A DNA stretch of 64,000 nucleotides from RGIG5612 sp963589005. Its GTDB lineage: Bacteria > Bacillota > Clostridia > Lachnospirales > Lachnospiraceae. Made by a program: the position numbers and the translations under genes. Where the stretch lies: contig CAVAJR010000004.1 of NCBI GenBank assembly GCA_963589005.1, positions 52,601 through 116,600 on the forward strand. Reading direction: 5' to 3'. The stretch's first letter is position 1. Every line of letters starts with the position of its first letter. Below are positions 28,097 to 37,244 of the stretch, piece after piece. The notes beneath the pieces are model-generated. The model was not told where the DNA came from and ran no database searches. It saw nothing but the letters and a program-made list of their open reading frames with translations.

Positions 28097-29964
28097 TACT
28101 TGATTCAAGAATTCATCTGGATGAATACAGGAATGAATGTCAGACTGCCTCTAAGCTTGAAACTGTACGTATTCTCGTATGCGGAGGTACCGGATGTCTG
28201 GCAGGCGGTTCTGCCAGATTATTTGAAAAATTCAAGGAATTATCTGAAAAGCATCTGAATGTCAATGTAGAAATCGGTGCAGAAATTGCCCATACAGGTG
28301 TCCATAAGAGCGGATGCCACGGTTTCTGTGAAATGGGTCCCCTTGTAAGGATTGAGCCTTACAATTATCTCTATCTTAAAGTTCAGCTTGATGACTGCGA
28401 AGAAATTTATGAAAAAACCGTATTAAACGGTCTTCCTGTAGAACGTCTGATGTACCATCAAAACGGCGATATTTACCAGACTCAGGAAGCTATTCCTTTC
28501 TATGCCAAGCAGACCCGTGTTGTCCTTGAAAATTGCGGACATATTGATGCGGAACATATTTCTGCAGCCATAGCTGCAGGTGCATATTCAGGATTTGAAA
28601 AGGCTTTATTTGAGATGACGCAGCAGGAGGTAATCTCTGTCATTACTGATGCCAAGCTCAGAGGACGAGGCGGCGCCGGATATGTTACCGGCAAGAAATG
28701 GAGCCAGGTTGCCGCTCAGAAGGAGACTCAGCGTTATGTTGTATGCAACGGTGATGAAGGTGATCCGGGCGCATTCATGGACAGAAGCGTCATGGAAGGT
28801 GATCCTCACCGTATGATCGAGGGCATGATGATCGCTGCATATGCCGTAGGCGCACAGGAAGGATATATCTACGTTCGTGCAGAATATCCCCTTGCAGTTG
28901 AACGTCTTAAAACTGCAATCAAGCAGGCTGAGGAAATCGGGCTGCTGGGTGATAATATTCTCGGAACCGGATTTAATTTCAAGCTTCATATCAACAGGGG
29001 TGCCGGTGCATTCGTATGCGGCGAGGGTTCTGCTCTTACAGCATCTATTGAAGGCAACCGCGGCATGCCTAGAGTTAAACCTCCGAGAACTGTTGAACAA
29101 GGCCTTTGGGGTAAGCCGACTGTACTCAACAATGTTGAAACATTTGCCAATGTCCCGATGATCATACTGAAGGGTGCTGAATGGTACAGAAGCATGGGCA
29201 CTGAGGGTTCACCCGGAACCAAGGCATTTGCCCTTACGGGAAATGTATGCAATACAGGCCTTATTGAAGTACCTATGGGCACTACTCTTCGTGAGATCGT
29301 ATTCGATATCGGCGGAGGCATCAAGGATGGCGGTACATTCAAGGCTGTTCAGACAGGTGGTCCTTCTGGCGGATGTCTTACAAGCGAACACCTGGACGAG
29401 CCGCTTGATTTTGAATCTATCAAGAAGTTCGGATCTATTATCGGTTCGGGCGGTCTGGTTGTTATGGACAACAACACATGTATGGTGGAGGTTGCCCGTT
29501 TCTTCATGAGCTTCACTCAGCGTGAATCCTGCGGCAAATGCGTTCCTTGCCGTGAAGGCACCAAGCGAATGCTTGAGATCCTTGAAAAAATTGTTGCCGG
29601 AAACGGCACTGATGATGACCTGTACATGCTTGAAGAAATCGGCAATATGATCAAGAGCATGGCATTATGCGGCCTCGGTAAGAGTGCTCCGCTGCCTGTT
29701 CTCAGTACTCTCAGATATTTCAGAGATGAATACGAAGAGCATATTCATGATCACAAATGCCGTGCCAAAGTCTGTTCAGCAATGCGCAAATTTATTATCA
29801 ATCCTGAATTTTGTAAGGGCTGCGGCAAATGCGTACGCAACTGCCCTGCCGGTGCCATCAGCGGTGCTGTCAGACAGCCTCATCATATCAATACAGAATT
29901 GTGTATTAAATGCGAATGCTGTCTGCGCGATTGTAACTTTAATGCAGTATATGTTGAAGCTTAA
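28093..29964 (+). CDS. hydB: NAD-dependent [FeFe] hydrogenase beta subunit (NuoF-like)
   Basis: A 623-residue diaphorase subunit. The N-terminal thioredoxin-like domain has Cys30, Cys35, Cys75 and Cys79 for a [2Fe-2S] cluster. The FMN/NADH domain contains GRGGAGYVTGKKWS (191-204). Next come the SLBB and NuoF 4Fe-4S region SCGKCVPCREGTKRM, then a C-terminal 2[4Fe-4S] ferredoxin (CKGCGKCVRNCP and CIKCECCLRDC). It is the site of NAD(H) and, in bifurcating enzymes, ferredoxin coupling. Overlaps hydC by four nt; hydA follows after 15 nt with its own AAGGAG. Confidence 0.95.
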   Translation: MILDSRIHLDEYRNECQTASKLETVRILVCGGTGCLAGGSARLFEKFKELSEKHLNVNVEIGAEIAHTGVHKSGCHGFCEMGPLVRIEPYNYLYLKVQLDDCEEIYEKTVLNGLPVERLMYHQNGDIYQTQEAIPFYAKQTRVVLENCGHIDAEHISAAIAAGAYSGFEKALFEMTQQEVISVITDAKLRGRGGAGYVTGKKWSQVAAQKETQRYVVCNGDEGDPGAFMDRSVMEGDPHRMIEGMMIAAYAVGAQEGYIYVRAEYPLAVERLKTAIKQAEEIGLLGDNILGTGFNFKLHINRGAGAFVCGEGSALTASIEGNRGMPRVKPPRTVEQGLWGKPTVLNNVETFANVPMIILKGAEWYRSMGTEGSPGTKAFALTGNVCNTGLIEVPMGTTLREIVFDIGGGIKDGGTFKAVQTGGPSGGCLTSEHLDEPLDFESIKKFGSIIGSGGLVVMDNNTCMVEVARFFMSFTQRESCGKCVPCREGTKRMLEILEKIVAGNGTDDDLYMLEEIGNMIKSMALCGLGKSAPLPVLSTLRYFRDEYEEHIHDHKCRAKVCSAMRKFIINPEFCKGCGKCVRNCPAGAISGAVRQPHHINTELCIKCECCLRDCNFNAVYVEA

Positions 29965-29979
29965 GAAAGGAGATTTGAA

Positions 29980-31704
29980 ATGGGAATCATTACTATAGAT
30001 GGAATTGAAGTCGAATTCACCAATGAACGTAATCTCCTTACTATCATCAAGAAGGCCGGAATTGATATTCCTACGCTGTGCTATATTGATGAGCTGTCAA
30101 CATTCGGAGATTGCAGATTATGTACAGTAGAAGATGATAAAGGAAGATTATTTGCCTCCTGCTCTGAAGAGCCTAAGGACGGCATGGTAATCTATACCAA
30201 TACCAGAAGACTCAGAAAATACAGAAAACTTATTATAGAACTCATGCTTGCAGCACACTGTCAGGAATGCAATACCTGTGCTAAAAACGGCGACTGCAGG
30301 CTGCAGAAGATGGCCAGCAGGTATGGTATCCTTCACGTTCGTTTCGATGATTACAGGAACAAGCTCCCTCAGGACCACAGCTCACCTTCTATCATAAGGG
30401 ATCCTAATAAATGTATTCTCTGCGGCAACTGTGTGCGTGTATGCGACGAGCTGCAGGGAGTAGGCGCACTTAATTTTGCTCACAGAGGTTCAAGTGCAAG
30501 AGTTGCCCCGGCATTTGGCAGAAGAATTGCCGATACCGACTGCGTAAACTGCGGTCAGTGCCGCGTTTATTGTCCGACCGGTGCTATCTCAATCCATCAT
30601 CACAGAACATGGGTTTGGGACGCTTTGGAGGATCCTAATGCCCGCGTTGTTGCTCAGGTTGCTCCGGCAGTTCGTGTAGCACTTGGTGACGCCTTCGGAA
30701 TTGAAGTTGGCGAAAATGTAATGGGCATGATCGTTAATGTTCTTCACCGGATGGGATTTGACGAAGTATATGATACGACATATGGCGCTGACCTTACCGT
30801 CATTGAAGAAAGCAAGGAATTCCTGGAAAGGATCGAATCAGGTGAGAACCTTCCGCTGTTTACCTCCTGCTGCCCTGCATGGGTTAAGTTCGTAGGTGAG
30901 CAATATCCGGAATTTATCAATAATGTTTCAACATGCCGTTCACCTCAGGGCATGCTCTCGGCGGCAGTTAAGGAATATTTCCGGGAGCCTAAGAATAATC
31001 CTGAAGGCAAACGCACTGTTATGGTTTCTATCATGCCATGTACTGCCAAGAAGATGGAAAAGGAACGTGCCAACAGTTATACCCACGGTGAGCGCGATAC
31101 TGATTATGTAATTACAACGACCGAGCTCATTGAAATGATCACGACAACAGGTATTGATTTCAAGAATCTGGATCCTGAAGCACCTGATATTCCATTTGGA
31201 TATGGCTCGGGTGCAGGTGTGATATTCGGTGTATCCGGCGGTGTTACAGAGGCCGTACTTCGTAATCTTACAGATGGTCACAGCAAAGAAATGCTCCATG
31301 GCATTGTTAAGAGCGGTGTCAGAGAAGACAGCTTTATAAGAGAATTTTCTGTAGATTATAAAGGCATTGAAGTTAAGGTATGTGTTGTAAGCGGCCTTGC
31401 CAATGCAAGGAAAGTTCTTGACGCAGTTAAGAGCGGTGAGAAGCATTTCCACCTTATTGAAGTTATGGCATGCCGCGGCGGCTGCATAATGGGAGGCGGA
31501 CAGCCAATTAAGATCGGCAAGACCTTCGCAGATATGAGAACCAAGGGAATATACAGGGCTGATAAGACCTCATCCCTTAAGAAGTGTTCAGAAAATCCTA
31601 TGGTACTGTCGCTTTATGACGGTTTTCTTAAAGGCAAGGAGCATGAATTGCTTCATAATCCGATGTTCTGTACAAAACATATCGAAAGAGATATCTCGGG
31701 CTGA
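29980..31704 (+). CDS. hydA: [FeFe] hydrogenase catalytic alpha subunit
   Basis: A 574-residue group A hydrogenase. Clusters in order: N-terminal [2Fe-2S] (Cys34, Cys45, Cys48), the His-Cys3 cluster (AAHCQECNTC...C), two [4Fe-4S] (about 145-199), and the H cluster with L1 TSCCPAW (295-301), L2 MPCTAKKME (352-360) and L3 EVMACRGGCIMGGGQP (494-509). With hydC and hydB it forms the trimeric soluble HydABC/Hnd type that reversibly makes H2 from NADH plus reduced ferredoxin. The L3 loop has Arg where Pro is usual (MACPGG to MACRGG). The maturases HydE, HydF and HydG are not in the window. A strong terminator closes the operon. Confidence 0.96.
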   Translation: MGIITIDGIEVEFTNERNLLTIIKKAGIDIPTLCYIDELSTFGDCRLCTVEDDKGRLFASCSEEPKDGMVIYTNTRRLRKYRKLIIELMLAAHCQECNTCAKNGDCRLQKMASRYGILHVRFDDYRNKLPQDHSSPSIIRDPNKCILCGNCVRVCDELQGVGALNFAHRGSSARVAPAFGRRIADTDCVNCGQCRVYCPTGAISIHHHRTWVWDALEDPNARVVAQVAPAVRVALGDAFGIEVGENVMGMIVNVLHRMGFDEVYDTTYGADLTVIEESKEFLERIESGENLPLFTSCCPAWVKFVGEQYPEFINNVSTCRSPQGMLSAAVKEYFREPKNNPEGKRTVMVSIMPCTAKKMEKERANSYTHGERDTDYVITTTELIEMITTTGIDFKNLDPEAPDIPFGYGSGAGVIFGVSGGVTEAVLRNLTDGHSKEMLHGIVKSGVREDSFIREFSVDYKGIEVKVCVVSGLANARKVLDAVKSGEKHFHLIEVMACRGGCIMGGGQPIKIGKTFADMRTKGIYRADKTSSLKKCSENPMVLSLYDGFLKGKEHELLHNPMFCTKHIERDISG

Positions 31705-31743
31705 TGCTAAGCGCAAGTCCCGCAATAAATATCATATACACTG

Positions 31744-31787
31744 AAGAACCGGCAGCGTCTCGTATTTCTGAGACACTGCCGGTTCTT
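31744..31787 (+). terminator. Bidirectional terminator between hydA and gltX
   Basis: An 18-bp stem with one mismatch (arms around AAGAACCGGCAG and CTGCCGGTTCTT, inner GTCTC/GAGAC) closes a GTATTTCT loop. It is followed by TTATTT on the plus strand. It ends the hydrogenase operon and also faces the gltX transcript from the other side. Confidence 0.85.
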
Positions 31788-31798
31788 TATTTAAAGTG

Positions 31799-31849
31799 GC
31801 GCATATATTCAGCATGCAGTCACTGCTCGAAAGCACCTTCGCTTATGCG
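31799..31849 (-). repeat. Dispersed intergenic repeat, copy D
   Basis: Just past the gltX stop. The minus strand reads ATAAGCGAAGGTGCTTTCGA then GCAGTGACTGCATGC, aligning to copy B at 14125-14174 over about 35 nt with most positions identical and in the same orientation relative to the upstream gene. Confidence 0.55.
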
Positions 31850-31867
31850 TCTTTTTATGACTTGAAG

Positions 31868-33376
31868 TTATTGAGCATTTTCCAGCATCGCAATGCCGAC
31901 CTTGATTCGTCTTATGCTCTCGTCCTTGCCAAGTATCTCCATGATCTCGAAGGCTCCGCCAGGTGTGTTCTGCTTGCCTGATACTGCTGTACGAAGCGGC
32001 CACAGCACAATGCCGTTTTTAACGCCTTTCTGCTCGATATACTTCATAATAATATCATGAAGCGCATCAAGGCTGTAATCCTCCTGTGCCTGCAGGATCG
32101 GAAGTACTTCCTTAAGAGTTTCAAGAGAGTTTTCCGAATTAGTCTTCATCTTCTTGTGAGTATACATCTGTATATCATATTCCGGAAGCTCATTAAAGAA
32201 ATCTATTTTCTCCGGAATATCCGGGAATATCTCTATACGAGTCTTCATCAGCTCTAATATCTTATTAACACTGTCACTCGTAAGCTTTACTCCATCGGCA
32301 GTTACTATACCTGCGTCATCTGCAGACTCACTCTGATTGAAGGCCTTTAAAATATATGGCATAGCATATTCCTTGTATCTGTCAAAGTCCATGCTCTTAA
32401 CATATTCGCCGTTCATCCAACGCAGCTTCTGCATATCAAATACTGCCGGTGATTTGTTGACCCTCTTATAATCAAATGCTTCTATGAGTTCCTTTAAGCT
32501 GAAGATCTCCTCATTGCTGTCCGGACTCCAGCCCAGAAGTGCTACATAATTAACGATTGCTTCAGGAATAAATCCCTGCTCAACCAGATCCTCGAATGAA
32601 GAATGGCCTGATCTCTTGCTCAGCTTATGATGCTCCTCATCAGTAATAAGCGGAAGATGAACAAATACCGGTGGCTCCCATCCAAATGCCTCATACAGCC
32701 TGATATATTTAGGTGTAGATGACAGATATTCATTGCCTCTTACAACATGTGTGATTCCCATGAGATGGTCATCTACAACATTTGCAAAATTATATGTAGG
32801 ATATCCATCAGATTTAATGAGTATCATATCATCCAGTTCAGCATTTTCTACTGTAATAGCTCCATAAATATCATCGACAAATGTAGTTGTGCCTTCATTA
32901 GGAATATTCTGTCTTACTACATATGGCTTGCCTGATTCAAGATTAGCCTTGATCTCTTCCTGGGACAGCTTCAGGCAATGCTTGTCATAGAGCATGATCT
33001 CCTTGCCTGCAACAGTTGTCTTAAGTGACTCTAAGCGGCACTTATCACAGAAGCAATAATATGCCTCTCCTTTTTCGATAAGCTTCTTGGCATATTCTGT
33101 ATATATTCCTGCCTTTACACGCTCAGACTGAACATACGGACCGCAATCACCCGGCTTGTCAGGTCCTTCATCGTAATCAATACATGTTTCTTCAAGTGTA
33201 TTATAGATGATCTCAAGAGCTCCTTCATAAAAGCGTTCCTGGTCTGTATCCTCTATTCTGAGAATAAACTCGCCGCCTTCATGACGAGCGATAAGATATT
33301 CATATAATGCTGTACGCAGATTTCCGACATGCATTCTTCCTGTCGGGCTTGGAGCGTACCTTGTTCTGATTTTCAT
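31868..33376 (-). CDS. gltX: Glutamate--tRNA ligase
   Basis: A 502-residue class I synthetase with RYAPSPTGRMHVGNLRTALY (HIGH-like HVGN) at the N-terminus and the KMSKS equivalent KLSKRSG. A four-cysteine-type zinc element is suggested by YCFCDKCRLES. It charges tRNA-Glu, and possibly tRNA-Gln when GatCAB is present. Located 26 nt after asd, so probably co-transcribed with it. Confidence 0.96.
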   Translation of the reverse strand: MKIRTRYAPSPTGRMHVGNLRTALYEYLIARHEGGEFILRIEDTDQERFYEGALEIIYNTLEETCIDYDEGPDKPGDCGPYVQSERVKAGIYTEYAKKLIEKGEAYYCFCDKCRLESLKTTVAGKEIMLYDKHCLKLSQEEIKANLESGKPYVVRQNIPNEGTTTFVDDIYGAITVENAELDDMILIKSDGYPTYNFANVVDDHLMGITHVVRGNEYLSSTPKYIRLYEAFGWEPPVFVHLPLITDEEHHKLSKRSGHSSFEDLVEQGFIPEAIVNYVALLGWSPDSNEEIFSLKELIEAFDYKRVNKSPAVFDMQKLRWMNGEYVKSMDFDRYKEYAMPYILKAFNQSESADDAGIVTADGVKLTSDSVNKILELMKTRIEIFPDIPEKIDFFNELPEYDIQMYTHKKMKTNSENSLETLKEVLPILQAQEDYSLDALHDIIMKYIEQKGVKNGIVLWPLRTAVSGKQNTPGGAFEIMEILGKDESIRRIKVGIAMLENAQ

Positions 33377-33402
33377 TGATACTCACCTTCTGATCTTATT
33401 GT

Positions 33403-34488
33403 TTATTTTGCCTCGATATATCCCTTTGCAGCAAGTAATTCTGCAAGAAGGATGGCTCCGCCTGCTGCACCTCTTACAGTATTATGTGACAAGCCTACGA
33501 ATTTGTAATCGAAGATCTTGTCTTCACGAAGTCTTCCGAGACTTACGCCCATACCACGCTCATAATCTCTGTCCAGACGCGGCTGTGGACGGTCATTTTC
33601 TTCAAAATACTGGATAAACTGCTTAGGTGCTGAAGGAAGATCAAGTTCCTGAGGAGCGCCCTTATATGCAGCCCATCTCTCAAGTATCTCTTCCTTAGTA
33701 GGCTTCTTATCGAAATTAACAAATACAGCTGCTGTATGACCATCCTGAACAGCAACTCTTAAGCACTGCGCTGTAATTACAGGTCCTTCGGCATTAACGA
33801 TCTTGCCATTTTCCACATGACCCCATACCTTTAACGGTTCTAATTCACTCTTCTCTTCTTCACCGCCGATATATGGGATAACATTTTCTACCATCTCCGG
33901 CCAGTCCTTAAATGTCTTGCCTGCACCTGAAATAGCCTGATATGTACATACAACAACCTGCTTTGGTCCGAATTCCTTGAGAGCATTAAGAGCAGGTGTA
34001 TAACTCTGAATTGAGCAGTTAGGCTTAACTGCAACGAAGCCCTTAGCTGTTCCGAGACGTTTCTTCTGAGCTGCGATAACCTCAAGGTGATCATCATTGA
34101 TCTCAGGAATAACCATAGGAACGTCCTCTGTCCATCTGTGGGCTGAATTATTTGATACAACAGGAGTTTCTGTCTTAGCATATGCATCTTCGAATGCTCT
34201 GATCTCCTCCTTGGTCATATCAACAGCGCTGAAGCAGAAATCAACCTTAGAAGCATTCTCTTCAATATTGTTGATATTCTGAACAACCAGCTTCTTAACG
34301 CCTTCAGGCATAGGCGCGGTCATCTTCCATCTGCCGCCTACAGCCTCTTCATATGTCTTGCCGGCACTTCTCTCAGAAGCTGCAACAAGAACAACCTCAA
34401 ACCATGGATGGTTCTCAAGAAGAGATACAAATCTCTGTCCAACCATACCGGTGGCACCTAAAACACCAACACGTAATTTCTTTTCCAT
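33403..34488 (-). CDS. asd: Aspartate-semialdehyde dehydrogenase
   Basis: A 361-residue enzyme of the archaeal/fungal-like ASADH branch. It has the Rossmann motif GVLGATGMVGQRF (8-20), the catalytic Cys158 in VKPNCSIQSY, and the His in the VQDGHTAAVF region for substrate. It reduces aspartyl phosphate to aspartate semialdehyde with NADPH, feeding lysine, threonine and methionine synthesis (metY is also in this window). The start is set at the ATG at 34488 rather than an upstream TTG. A promoter overlaps the end of gyrA. Confidence 0.95.
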   Translation of the reverse strand: MEKKLRVGVLGATGMVGQRFVSLLENHPWFEVVLVAASERSAGKTYEEAVGGRWKMTAPMPEGVKKLVVQNINNIEENASKVDFCFSAVDMTKEEIRAFEDAYAKTETPVVSNNSAHRWTEDVPMVIPEINDDHLEVIAAQKKRLGTAKGFVAVKPNCSIQSYTPALNALKEFGPKQVVVCTYQAISGAGKTFKDWPEMVENVIPYIGGEEEKSELEPLKVWGHVENGKIVNAEGPVITAQCLRVAVQDGHTAAVFVNFDKKPTKEEILERWAAYKGAPQELDLPSAPKQFIQYFEENDRPQPRLDRDYERGMGVSLGRLREDKIFDYKFVGLSHNTVRGAAGGAILLAELLAAKGYIEAK

Positions 34489-34610
34489 CTTTTTATTCTC
34501 TTTCTTTCCCAATTAAATTCTATAGCTGTCTGTGCAGCCATTACTATACCAACATCATTGTCTGTCATGCGCTATTTTATGGAAATGCGCTTCATAATTT
34601 TCGAGTCTTC

Positions 34611-34639
34611 ATTATACACGAAGCTTGGTTCCTTTTGAA
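34611..34639 (-). promoter_or_regulatory. asd-gltX promoter inside the gyrA 3' end
   Basis: Minus-strand TTCAAA (34634-34639) and a perfect TATAAT (34611-34616) are 17 nt apart; the -10 overlaps the gyrA stop codon. The leader to asd is about 115 nt and contains a seven-codon frame, MKRISIK, but does not fit a lysine riboswitch. Confidence 0.6.
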
Positions 34640-37128
34640 CCACGTTTTGCTAATTTCAGCTTCATTAATTCCACTTCTTTGCTGTTTTTATAATTGATCG
34701 TTGTCTTATCTCCGAATCCTACGATAAATACCTTATCAATCTCATCATCTTTATTAAGATTAATGCCTCTCACGCCCACTGCATTTTTCTTCTTCTCCGG
34801 AACCTCGCTCAGCTTAAATCTCAGGAATACTCCTTCCTTGGTCTGAATAACGATCATCTTGTTAGTGATAGGCTTATTCTTAACCGCAGCCTCTGCATCA
34901 GAAGAAGTTTCTGCATCATCGTCATCTGACAGATCTACAACCTGTTCTGATATTTCATCATCCGAATCTGTAAGGCTGAAGAATTCGAATTTAAGCTGAT
35001 CGTCCTCAGGATCAATATAGTCGCTGATCATGCTCTCCGGTCCGGCAGAATCTGAGGCAGCACTGTCATCATAATCAGAACCGCCTGTTATAATAACGTT
35101 TTCAGGTTCATTTATTTCATGTTCTGAATCTGATACTTCAAAAAGTTCAATGCTTACAACTTCGTCCGAAGGAAGCAGTTTAGTCGCAGCAATAGTCATC
35201 TTAGAAGCATCAAATTCAGATGCATCCACGAACTTGATCATGCCATGTTTGGTTGTAAATAGCAGCTTGTGTTTCTTAAGCTGGCTTAAGGACCTTACCT
35301 GAATTATGTTTTCCTTATCAGATGAATAATTGCATATGTTGTCAATCGGTATGCCCTTGTCCTTGATCTTCTTAAGCGGAAGCTTCTCCATCTTGAGCTG
35401 ATGCATTACACCTGTCTGGGTAAATATACATATCCTGTCATCACTCATGCAGCGTATAACATATTTATTCTCTGAATCGACAGTCTCTGAATTTTTATCA
35501 TATGCAGATGTTTCAATTGTTTTGGCATATCCGAATCTGTCCATCAGGAATACTACTTCCTGTGCCTTGGCCTTCTCCTCTACATAAACTGCTGCCTGTG
35601 CATCACAGATCTCGGTCTTCCTCTCATAACCATATTCCTTCTTGATATTCTCAAGATCCTTAATGATCACCTTCCTCATTGCCTTCTCGTCGGAAAGGAT
35701 CAATTCATATTCTGCAATCTCCTTAACAAGATTATCGAATTCATCCCGAAGCTGCTGGATCTCAAGACCGATAAGCTTAGAGAGCCTTAATTCTAATATT
35801 GCCTGTGCCTGTCTGTCTGTAAAGCACAGAGTCTTAGCTTCCTTGGCAGATTCAGGATTTTTGAATTTAATATCAGTAATATCGCCTACAGTAAGACAAG
35901 CCTTAGCCTGGGATATACTCTGTGAACCCCTTATAACCTCTATGATCAGGTCGATTATGTCACAGGCCTTAATAAGACCTTCTTTTATTTCCTTTTGTTC
36001 GAGATCCTTCTTAAGGAGTGTTGTATATTTGCGATTGTTTATCTCATATTGAAAATCTATGCATTTCTCAAGGATAGCCTTAAGACCCAGGATTTCCGGC
36101 TTGCCATCTGCAATCGCCAGCATATTTACGCCAAATGTATCCTCCAATTTGGTCTTCTTATACAGCAGATTCTTAACCTTCTCAGGGTCCGCACCCTTCT
36201 TAAGCTCAAGAACAATCCTCATGCCTTCTTTTGATGATTCATTAGATACATCAACGATATCCTGAGTTTTTTTGGTTTCAACCAGATCGCAGATATCGAG
36301 AATGAATTTGCCGATATTTGCACCTATCATAGTATAAGGGATCTCAGTTATAACCAGCTTGTCGCGGTCGCTTTTTCTCTTCGCCGGTTCAAGTACCACG
36401 CGTCCCCTCAGCTTGATCTTGCCGGTGCCGCTCTCATAGATATCCTTAAGCTCGCTCTTATTGATCACAAACCCGCCTGTCGGAAAATCAGGGCCTGCAA
36501 CATATTCCATCAGTTCCTCTGTAGTAATGCTTTTCTTCTTCATGCAGGCGATCATTGCATCAATCACTTCATTCAGGTTATGGGTAGGAATACTGGTGGT
36601 CATGCCTACTGCAATGCCTTCTGAACCATTAACAAGGATATTGGGAATTCTTACCGGCAGCACAGAGGGTTCCTTCTCCGTTTCATCGAAGTTAGGAACG
36701 AAATCAACTACATCTTTATCGAGATCTGCCAGATATACATCCTGGGTGAATTTCTGCAGCCTTGCTTCTGTATAACGCATGGCAGCAGCTCCATCTCCTT
36801 CGATAGAACCAAAATTGCCATGTCCGTCTACAAGAGGCATCTCCTTCTTGAAGTCCTGTTCCATAACAACCAGAGTCTCATATATAGAAGAATCTCCATG
36901 AGGGTGATATTTACCCATGGTATCACCAACTATTCTGGCTGATTTTCTGTGAGGTTTGTCAGCCTTAAGTCCCAACTGTGCCATTGCATAAAGCACTCTT
37001 CGCTGTACCGGCTTTAAACCATCTCTTACATCCGGAACAGCTCTGGCTGATATTACACTCATGGCATAGTCTATATAAGACTTCTGCATGACATCAGAAT
37101 ATTCTGTACTTATTATTTTTTCAGACAT
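34612..37128 (-). CDS. gyrA: DNA gyrase subunit A (type IIA topoisomerase, breakage-reunion subunit)
   Basis: An 838-residue subunit. The winged-helix and tower core contains ISARAVPDVRDGLKPVQRRV, the quinolone-region HPHGDSSIYE (Ser81, Glu84) and catalytic Tyr119 in AAAMRYTEAR. The C-terminal DNA-wrapping domain is unusual: after a few blades it carries a roughly 90-residue acidic Asp/Ser/Glu insertion, and the GyrA box is degenerate (KKKNAVGVRGINL). It pairs with the upstream gyrB to supercoil DNA. Because dnaA and recF are not nearby and the C-terminal domain is divergent, a topoisomerase IV (parC) identity cannot be ruled out. Confidence 0.85.
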   Translation of the reverse strand: MSEKIISTEYSDVMQKSYIDYAMSVISARAVPDVRDGLKPVQRRVLYAMAQLGLKADKPHRKSARIVGDTMGKYHPHGDSSIYETLVVMEQDFKKEMPLVDGHGNFGSIEGDGAAAMRYTEARLQKFTQDVYLADLDKDVVDFVPNFDETEKEPSVLPVRIPNILVNGSEGIAVGMTTSIPTHNLNEVIDAMIACMKKKSITTEELMEYVAGPDFPTGGFVINKSELKDIYESGTGKIKLRGRVVLEPAKRKSDRDKLVITEIPYTMIGANIGKFILDICDLVETKKTQDIVDVSNESSKEGMRIVLELKKGADPEKVKNLLYKKTKLEDTFGVNMLAIADGKPEILGLKAILEKCIDFQYEINNRKYTTLLKKDLEQKEIKEGLIKACDIIDLIIEVIRGSQSISQAKACLTVGDITDIKFKNPESAKEAKTLCFTDRQAQAILELRLSKLIGLEIQQLRDEFDNLVKEIAEYELILSDEKAMRKVIIKDLENIKKEYGYERKTEICDAQAAVYVEEKAKAQEVVFLMDRFGYAKTIETSAYDKNSETVDSENKYVIRCMSDDRICIFTQTGVMHQLKMEKLPLKKIKDKGIPIDNICNYSSDKENIIQVRSLSQLKKHKLLFTTKHGMIKFVDASEFDASKMTIAATKLLPSDEVVSIELFEVSDSEHEINEPENVIITGGSDYDDSAASDSAGPESMISDYIDPEDDQLKFEFFSLTDSDDEISEQVVDLSDDDDAETSSDAEAAVKNKPITNKMIVIQTKEGVFLRFKLSEVPEKKKNAVGVRGINLNKDDEIDKVFIVGFGDKTTINYKNSKEVELMKLKLAKRGSKGTKLRV

Positions 37129-37163
37129 ATATTATCGCGGCGTCACATCGCGCCGCTCTCCTT
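37126..37163 (-). promoter_or_regulatory. gyrA translation-start region with folded Shine-Dalgarno spacer
   Basis: The only good Shine-Dalgarno (AAGGAG, 37158-37163) lies 29 nt from the gyrA ATG (37126-37128), too far to work linearly. Between them GCGGCG/CGCCGC (37137-37142 with 37151-37156) can form a GC-only hairpin that would reduce the spacing to about nine nt. The hairpin loop contains ATGTGA (37143-37148), a start-stop codon pair nine nt from the same Shine-Dalgarno. Confidence 0.6.
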
Positions 37164-37244
37164 AGTTATTTGTAGTATTGTCAAACTGATCTCACACCAT
37201 TTGGGCACATCGAATACTTCAAGATGCGTATCGGGACGTTGCAA

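Noticed and set aside
34489..34604. Lysine riboswitch upstream of asd
   Set aside because: The leader is only about 115 nt and lacks recognisable L-box elements.
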